A stretch of DNA of 64,000 nucleotides from Streptomyces cavernae. Lineage in GTDB: Bacteria; Actinomycetota; Actinomycetes; Streptomycetales; Streptomycetaceae. Made by a program: the position numbers and the translations under genes. This document shows, one piece after another, positions 59,341 through 64,000 of the stretch. The stretch covers positions 186,001 through 250,000 of the forward strand of contig NZ_RPDJ01000008.1 in the NCBI RefSeq assembly GCF_004023625.1, read 5' to 3'. Numbering within the stretch: position 1 is the stretch's first letter; every line of letters starts with the position of its first letter. Under the pieces are notes generated by a model that was not told the DNA's origin, did not search any database, and worked only from the letters and a program-made list of their open reading frames with translations.

Positions 59341-61451
59341 GGTGAGTCCTTGTCGGGGGAAGCGTCGGCCGTGAGCACGATCAGTGCGTCGACCGCTCGG
59401 GCCACGCCGTCCGGAGCGCAGACGATGGGGTTGATGTCGATCTCGCCGATGCGTGGCGCGCCGCGCGCCAGGGCATCCATGGCCAGCAGTGCTACGGCCA
59501 ACGGTGACTGCCACGTCTCAAGCCCGGACCGGCTGATCATGAGCCGCACCAGCTCGGGGGTGAGAGGGCCGACGAAGGTGACCGGTGTGGTGCTCTCGAC
59601 CTGGGTGCCGCCACGGCCCAGGGCGTAGACCGGTCCCCAGACCGGATCGCGCACCATGCCGCAGAACACCTCAAGGCCTGGGGCGACCTGTTCGGCCACG
59701 AGCACGCGGCCGGCCAGTCGCGTCGCGGCGTCGCATACCGCTTCGGGGCCATTCAGGTTGAGCATGACGCCACCCGCGCGCGCCTTGTGGGCCGGGCCGT
59801 CCGTCTTGACGACCACCGGGAACCCGAGCGTCCTCGCCGCCTCGACGGCGTCGTCGGGCGACTCGGCGAGGAGGCGCCGGGCGAAGGCGACGCCGGTCCG
59901 TTCCAGCAGGGCCGAGGAGTCGAACTCGGAGAGCGGACCCGCGGGCAGCCCGGCCAGTCCGCCGGCGATGTCGGACGTGCGCGGGGGTGGCACCGCCGCC
60001 TTCGGCAGGCCCGCGCCCGCGGACCAGGCGGCGGCTCGGGCGATGGCCGTCAGGCCTGATCCGATGCCCTTGAGCAGGCAGACATCATGCTCGGCGGCAT
60101 AGCGGGCCAGGGCTTCGGGAGGGTCGGTCTGATGCACCGTCGTCACCGCGGTGAAGGTGTTCGTACGACGGCCAGCGTCGGCCAGGGCGCGCACGACCGC
60201 GCCGCACCACGTCTGCTCGGTCTCGCCGCGGTGGCGCGACAGGTCGACCTGCCCGATGAGGAGGTCATACGCACCGGCGTCGGCCAGCGCTTGGATCGCG
60301 GCCGAGAACGCGGCCACCGGTTCGGCGATCGCCCACGGGTCGAGCGGGTTGCTCGTCGGCAGCAACGGATGGTCGGCGCGCAGTCGCCGCTGGATCGACT
60401 CCGGGAGAGCGGGAAAGGTCAGCCCGTTGCGCTCGGCGTGGTCACCCAGCAGGGCCGCTTCGGCTCCGGACTCGGTGACCGCGCCGATCCTCCCTCCGGT
60501 GGGCCGGCGTGCGGTCGAGAACACGCCGAGGAGTTCGATCATCTCCGGCAGGTCGTCCACCTGGAGGACACCGTGGGAGCGCAGCACGGCGGAGAAGGCC
60601 GCGTGCGACCCGACGATCGCGCCGGTGTGCGCGAGGGCGGCGCGGCGAGCCTGTTCGCTGCGCCCGATCTTCAGGCACACCACGGGCTTGCCCGCCTCGG
60701 CCGCGACGCGCAAGGCTTGGCGGAAGGCCTGGGGCCGCCGCACCGTCTCCAGGAACAGCCCGATCACCCTGGTCGCCGGATCGGCCGCGAAGTGGGCGAC
60801 CCAGTCCGCGGCGTCACGGTTGAGTTCCGCGCCGCAGGAGACGACGCCGCTGAAGCCGTAGCGCGGGCCGAGCGCGAGGAACGCGTCGGCTATGGAGCCC
60901 GACTGGCTCACGATCGCGACCGAGCCCGGCAGGAAGGACGCGGGGATGGTCCCGAGCCAGGCCGAGGGCGAATCCGGGCTGGCGGAGCCCATGCAGTTGG
61001 GGCCGAGGACCGCGGCTGAGAAGGCCTCGGCGATCCGGTGCAACTCCCGCACGGCGGCCGGGCCGTCGGCTCCGGATTCGACACCGAGGCCGGGGACCAC
61101 GAACGACCGCACGCCGAGCGCGAGAGCGTCCCGCATACTCGCCGCGATGGTCGCCGGGCCCACGGCGAGCACCGCGAGTTCGGGTGGTGCCGGCAATGCC
61201 GACAGCGACGGGACACACGGCAGTCCGGCCACTTCGGAGTTGCTCGGATGGATCCCTACGGCCTCGCCCGTGCCCCGTCGGACGTTGGCGACAAGTGCGA
61301 GGTTGCGCCGTGACGCGCCGACCAGCGCGACCGACCGCGGCGCGAGGATGGCGCGCAGGCCGCTGGTACGCAGCGCGTCGCGTGGGGCGGCGGTCGCTGG
61401 CTGGCTGCCGGGCGGCGTGGCGGGTCGGGTGGCGGACTGCGCACTGCTCAT
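59337..61451 (-). CDS. ADP-forming acyl-CoA synthetase (ACD, fused alpha-beta)
   Basis: The 704-residue protein joins a CoA-binding domain (about residues 30-130; RSVALVGASRRNLALVANVR), a succinyl-CoA-ligase-like domain (about 150-300), with SEQARRAALAHTGAIVGSHA carrying the phosphorylated His near 275, and an ATP-grasp domain (about 490-700; TLGFPVVVKTDGPAHKARAG). In this order it matches ADP/NDP-forming acetate-CoA ligases such as ACD-I of bacteria. It makes an acyl-CoA from a carboxylic acid with ATP, or the reverse. It follows the aminotransferase gene after 120 bp and overlaps the aldehyde dehydrogenase by four bases. The acid is unknown. Confidence 0.9.
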   Translation of the reverse strand: MSSAQSATRPATPPGSQPATAAPRDALRTSGLRAILAPRSVALVGASRRNLALVANVRRGTGEAVGIHPSNSEVAGLPCVPSLSALPAPPELAVLAVGPATIAASMRDALALGVRSFVVPGLGVESGADGPAAVRELHRIAEAFSAAVLGPNCMGSASPDSPSAWLGTIPASFLPGSVAIVSQSGSIADAFLALGPRYGFSGVVSCGAELNRDAADWVAHFAADPATRVIGLFLETVRRPQAFRQALRVAAEAGKPVVCLKIGRSEQARRAALAHTGAIVGSHAAFSAVLRSHGVLQVDDLPEMIELLGVFSTARRPTGGRIGAVTESGAEAALLGDHAERNGLTFPALPESIQRRLRADHPLLPTSNPLDPWAIAEPVAAFSAAIQALADAGAYDLLIGQVDLSRHRGETEQTWCGAVVRALADAGRRTNTFTAVTTVHQTDPPEALARYAAEHDVCLLKGIGSGLTAIARAAAWSAGAGLPKAAVPPPRTSDIAGGLAGLPAGPLSEFDSSALLERTGVAFARRLLAESPDDAVEAARTLGFPVVVKTDGPAHKARAGGVMLNLNGPEAVCDAATRLAGRVLVAEQVAPGLEVFCGMVRDPVWGPVYALGRGGTQVESTTPVTFVGPLTPELVRLMISRSGLETWQSPLAVALLAMDALARGAPRIGEIDINPIVCAPDGVARAVDALIVLTADASPDKDSP

Positions 61452-61570
61452 GGTTCTCCCGTCCGTTCCTCGTCGGGAAGTGGGTGATTGAAGGACTCAG
61501 CGGGTCGGGCGAGGTCGGCTGGGATTCGACAGCGCCCTGAAGGGGCGCGCCGAACCGCGCAGCGGAGCGC

Positions 61571-62944
61571 TCAGCGCGACACCGCCGCCACGAAGGTGCG
61601 GAAGTTCCGCGCGAACAGATCGATGTCCGCCTGGTCGTGCTGCGCCGACAGCAGCCACTGCTCGACCTTGCCCCACGGCGGAAGGAACGCCCCTCCGTTG
61701 TGCTGCACCAGCCAGTGCGCGTGGCTGTAGCGGTCGTCGACGCCGAGGAAGTCACGGAAGTCACGGACCCGCTCCGGCTTGAAGATGACGCACCCCTTGG
61801 CGCCGACACTGACGACGTTCCACCGCACGCCCGCGTCCGCGACGGTCTGCTCCATCTGCTGTTGCAGGGAGGAGGCGAGACGGTCGAGGCGGCCGTACGT
61901 CTCGTCGGTCAGCACCTCGGCGAGGGTGGCGCGGGCGGCGGCCATGGCCAGGGGGTTGCCGTTGAAGGTGCCGACCTGCTCGTAACGGCCGTCGACGATC
62001 GCGCCCATGACCTCGGCGGTACCGCCGATCGCGGCGACCGAGATGCCGCCGCCCAGCGCCTTGGCCAGGCACACGATGTCCGGTACGACGCCGTAGCGGG
62101 CCGTCGCCCCACCGGGTCCGGTGGTGAATCCGGTCTTGACCTCGTCGAAGGTCAGCAGTGCGCCGTGCCGGTGGAGCAGGGTGCGCAGGCCGTCCAGGTA
62201 GCCCGGGTCGGGAGGGATGATGCCCGCGTTCATCATGACCGGCTCAAGGATCATGCCGGCGATCCGGCCGCGGTGCTCGACGAGTGCCCGCTCGACCGCG
62301 GACAGGTCGTTGAAGGGGACGATCACGGCCAGATCGGTGATCGCCCGCGGGATGCCGCCGTTGGCGGTCACGCGGTTCGGGTGCTCGCGGCTGCCGATCT
62401 GTTCGGCGGCGGGCATCACCGAGACCTGCACCGAGTCGTGGTGGCCGTGGTACCCGCCCTCAAGCTTCAGGTACATGTCCCGGCCGGTCACGGCGCGCAT
62501 CAGATGGATTGCGTCCATGGTGGACTCGGTGCCGGAGTTGCCGAACCGCCACAGCGGGAGGCCGAAGCGGCGCGACAGTTCCCGGCCGACCCAGATGGCG
62601 TCCTCGGTCGGCTGGGCGAAGTGGGTGCCTCGGCGGACCCGGTCGGAGACCGCCGCGACGATGGCCGGGTGCGCGTGGCCGGCGATCGACGCGCCGTAGC
62701 CGCCGTGCATGTCCACGTACTCGTTGCCGTCGACGTCGTACACCTTCGACCCGGCGCCGTGGCTCATCCAGACCGCCTGCGGCTTGGCGATCTGCCAGCT
62801 CGACGTCGCGCCTCCGGCGAGGTACCGGCTCGCTTCCTCGACCAGCTCCGCGCTGCGCGGCTGGCGCTTCAGAAAGATTTCCTGCTGCTCGGCGATCACC
62901 TCGTCGACGGTGTCGACGGAGGGTGAGTCCTGGGCTTGGGGCAT
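61571..62944 (-). CDS. class III PLP aminotransferase (HemL-like fold)
   Basis: The 457-residue enzyme resembles glutamate-1-semialdehyde aminomutase and beta/omega-amino-acid aminotransferases. DGNEYVDMHGGYGASIAGHA lies near residue 72, FGNSGTESTMDAIHLMRAVT near 135 has the phosphate-binding Gly-Thr, and FDEVKTGF near 275 carries the Asp that contacts the pyridine nitrogen. The PLP-binding Lys is in VCLAKALGGG near 299. It is first in an operon with acyl-CoA synthetase, aldehyde dehydrogenase and enoyl-CoA reductase, so it is catabolic rather than heme-related. The substrate is probably an omega- or beta-amino acid. A shared operator sits 27 bp upstream. Confidence 0.88.
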   Translation of the reverse strand: MPQAQDSPSVDTVDEVIAEQQEIFLKRQPRSAELVEEASRYLAGGATSSWQIAKPQAVWMSHGAGSKVYDVDGNEYVDMHGGYGASIAGHAHPAIVAAVSDRVRRGTHFAQPTEDAIWVGRELSRRFGLPLWRFGNSGTESTMDAIHLMRAVTGRDMYLKLEGGYHGHHDSVQVSVMPAAEQIGSREHPNRVTANGGIPRAITDLAVIVPFNDLSAVERALVEHRGRIAGMILEPVMMNAGIIPPDPGYLDGLRTLLHRHGALLTFDEVKTGFTTGPGGATARYGVVPDIVCLAKALGGGISVAAIGGTAEVMGAIVDGRYEQVGTFNGNPLAMAAARATLAEVLTDETYGRLDRLASSLQQQMEQTVADAGVRWNVVSVGAKGCVIFKPERVRDFRDFLGVDDRYSHAHWLVQHNGGAFLPPWGKVEQWLLSAQHDQADIDLFARNFRTFVAAVSR

Positions 62945-62970
62945 GGGTGAACCTGACCTTCCCTGCGCAT

Positions 62971-62985
62971 CTAATAAACGTTCAT
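62971..62985 (-). promoter_or_regulatory. 15-bp shared operator, copy 2 (aminotransferase promoter)
   Basis: The same 15 bases as at 55889-55903, CTAATAAACGTTCAT, lie 27 bp before the aminotransferase start. The flanks differ (ATTTGAAAG against GCGAATATT). It is the only other copy seen in the window. A TetR-type site so close to the start would block transcription. Confidence 0.8.
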
Positions 62986-63049
62986 TTGAAAGTGTGGGAG
63001 CGAGTGGATGCGCATGTCAAGGGCCTACGGACCCGCACGGCACCCCGAC

Positions 63050-63460
63050 CTACTTGGGCGCGGACACCCTGGACAGTAGACCTGCCGCGGCAGGGCCAGG
63101 GCGTCGTCTCCGGGGTGCAGGTTGGCCGCACCAGGGGTGCGGTTAGGCGATCCGGGCCACCTCCACCCGGCCCAGCGTGGTGGCCAGCAGCCGGCGGTGG
63201 CCCCGTTCGGCCCGAGGGCGCACCACCGCGTCGCTGCCGGTGACCACCTCCACGCGCACCTCGGCGGCAGCGCGGGCGTCAAGCTGGTCCTGCAGCATCT
63301 GCCGCAGCACTTCCGGCCCCGCGGCGGTGATGTAGTCCTCCACTCCTTCGGCGGTGGCCGCGGCCATGGCCGGTGCGGACAGATGGGCGAGCATCTCCTC
63401 CATCCGGGTGCGAGTGGCGGTGAACGGGGCGGGGGCCTGGGACGCGGACGTCTAAGGTGC
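63050..63460 (-). mobile_element. N-terminal fragment of an ISKra4-type transposase
   Basis: The minus frame contains MEEMLAHLSAPAMAAATAEG, DYITAAGPEVLRQMLQDQLD, EVVTGSDAVVRPRAERGHRR and LLATTLGRVEVARIA and a stop at 63143. In another frame RTPGAANLHPGDDALALPRQ follows. GHRRxLATxxGxVxVxRxAYRxPGxANLxPxDAxLxLP is the ISKra4 N-terminal pattern. The tyrosine between the two parts and one base are lost. The rest of the transposase is absent. Confidence 0.7.
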
Positions 63461-63559
63461 CACCGGGTCTTCTTCCTTGCGCGGTCTGGCTGTTCACCCG
63501 ACCAACAAGGAGAAGGCCCGTTCCCGTATCGGCAGGTCACCCGCTCGCCGCGGCACCTG

Positions 63560-63655
63560 AACGCGCCAGAGTGAACAGGCCGCCCGGGGTCCGCACCACC
63601 CGCCCGGCGGCAGCGGCCTTCTTCAACTGGTGGCGCACCCGCTCCACTTCACGGA
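63560..63655 (-). other. fragment of unknown gene fused to the binding-protein remnant
   Basis: The minus frame reads VLREVERVRHQLKKAAAAGR and VVRTPGGLFTLARS. It looks like the C-terminal end of an unrelated helical protein. It follows directly after the break in the binding-protein gene at about 63655, so this marks a deletion junction. Confidence 0.35.
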
Positions 63656-64000
63656 GCACCGCCTGCGACCTTGGTGATGTCGGTGAGCATGCCGTCGGCG
63701 GCGAAGTTCGCCAGGTTCATCCCGTCCATCTTCGACGGACACGGGGCGGTGCCCGCGTTCACCGCGGCACGCAGCCTCTGGTACGCGGCCTCGCCCGCCG
63801 CGTTGACGAACTTGATCTGAGTGTCGGGGTGCTCCTTGTTCCACACCTTCGTCTGGGCCTCGATACCGTCGGTCCAGCTCCAGAACTCGAGCGTGACCTT
63901 GACCTTGATGTCGGCCTTCGCGGCGGAGTCGGAGCCCTCGCCGCTCCAACAGGCGGCCAGCACAAGGGACAGCGACGCCACGGCGGCAACCGAGGCGAGG
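63649..64000 (-). pseudogene. 5' part of a sugar ABC binding lipoprotein, truncated
   Basis: The gene begins beyond the window. The visible part has a lipobox LVLAAC, then KADIKVKVTLEFWSWTDGIE, QTKVWNKEHPDTQIKFVNAA and NLANFAADGMLTDITKVAG, the usual first 110 residues of a carbohydrate-binding protein of the SBP_bac_1 family. It stops at 63649, whereas such proteins have about 420 residues. A short deletion may also have removed residues after NAGTAPC. The rest of the gene and the permease genes are absent to the left. Confidence 0.75.

Overview
The base composition (very GC-rich, third codon positions almost always G or C), the frequent GTG starts, the 4-bp GTGA/ATGA gene overlaps and the gene families (ROK-linked sugar ABC operon, MptB-like mannosyltransferase, GAF/ANTAR protein, DUF6480, GH75 chitosanase) point to a Streptomyces or a close relative. 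There is no rRNA, no recognisable tRNA and no CRISPR array.

Left part, 1-7.4 kb: a partial SMP-30/strictosidine-synthase-like gene, a paired fluoride channel (crcB1-crcB2), uppP, then a tight asparagine-to-fumarate operon (FadR-type GntR regulator, asparagine permease, asparaginase, aspartase). From 7.4-10.8 kb the DNA is worn: a HAD phosphatase with two compensating frameshifts, a deleted IS5-type transposase, a RibD-like reductase, two small terminal-inverted-repeat elements and a small membrane protein. Glutaminase and two polyprenol-phosphate-dependent mannosyltransferases follow.

Middle, 14.5-38.7 kb: a xylose-type ABC importer with its ROK regulator and a clear operator; a D,D-carboxypeptidase; a short, unusual Rho paralogue; a GH13 glucosidase; methyltransferases; a thermonuclease-like protein; a serine hydrolase and an acetyl-xylan-esterase-like protein; a quinone oxidoreductase; a PrmC-like methyltransferase behind a structured leader; a 2,4-dienoyl-CoA-reductase-like flavoenzyme with a PadR regulator; a secreted chitosanase; and dhaKLM.

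39-50.4 kb: a decayed spacer with an ECF sigma-factor tail; a stress-type group (helical 181-aa protein, BrkB/YihY, PAP2 phosphatase, GAF-ANTAR, CBS pair, DUF6480); a TetR/MFS efflux pair under a 43-bp palindrome; a Cys-rich copper-binding protein; a cobalamin riboswitch driving cbtB-cbtA; and an acyl-CoA dehydrogenase behind a KstR-like site.

Right part, 50.4-64 kb: an insertion-sequence graveyard (IS5, IS110, IS630 and ISKra4-type remnants) around a GT32-like glycosyltransferase; an intact galactonate dehydratase next to a broken KDG kinase, a lactonase fragment and an amidohydrolase fragment; then the most interesting unit, a four-gene operon (class III aminotransferase, ADP-forming acyl-CoA synthetase, aldehyde dehydrogenase, crotonyl-CoA-reductase-like enzyme). 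A convergent TetR gene lies at its 3' end, and the TetR promoter and the operon promoter share an identical 15-bp sequence. The window ends in a broken sugar-binding lipoprotein gene. Several intergenic spaces carry different short degenerate tandem repeats.
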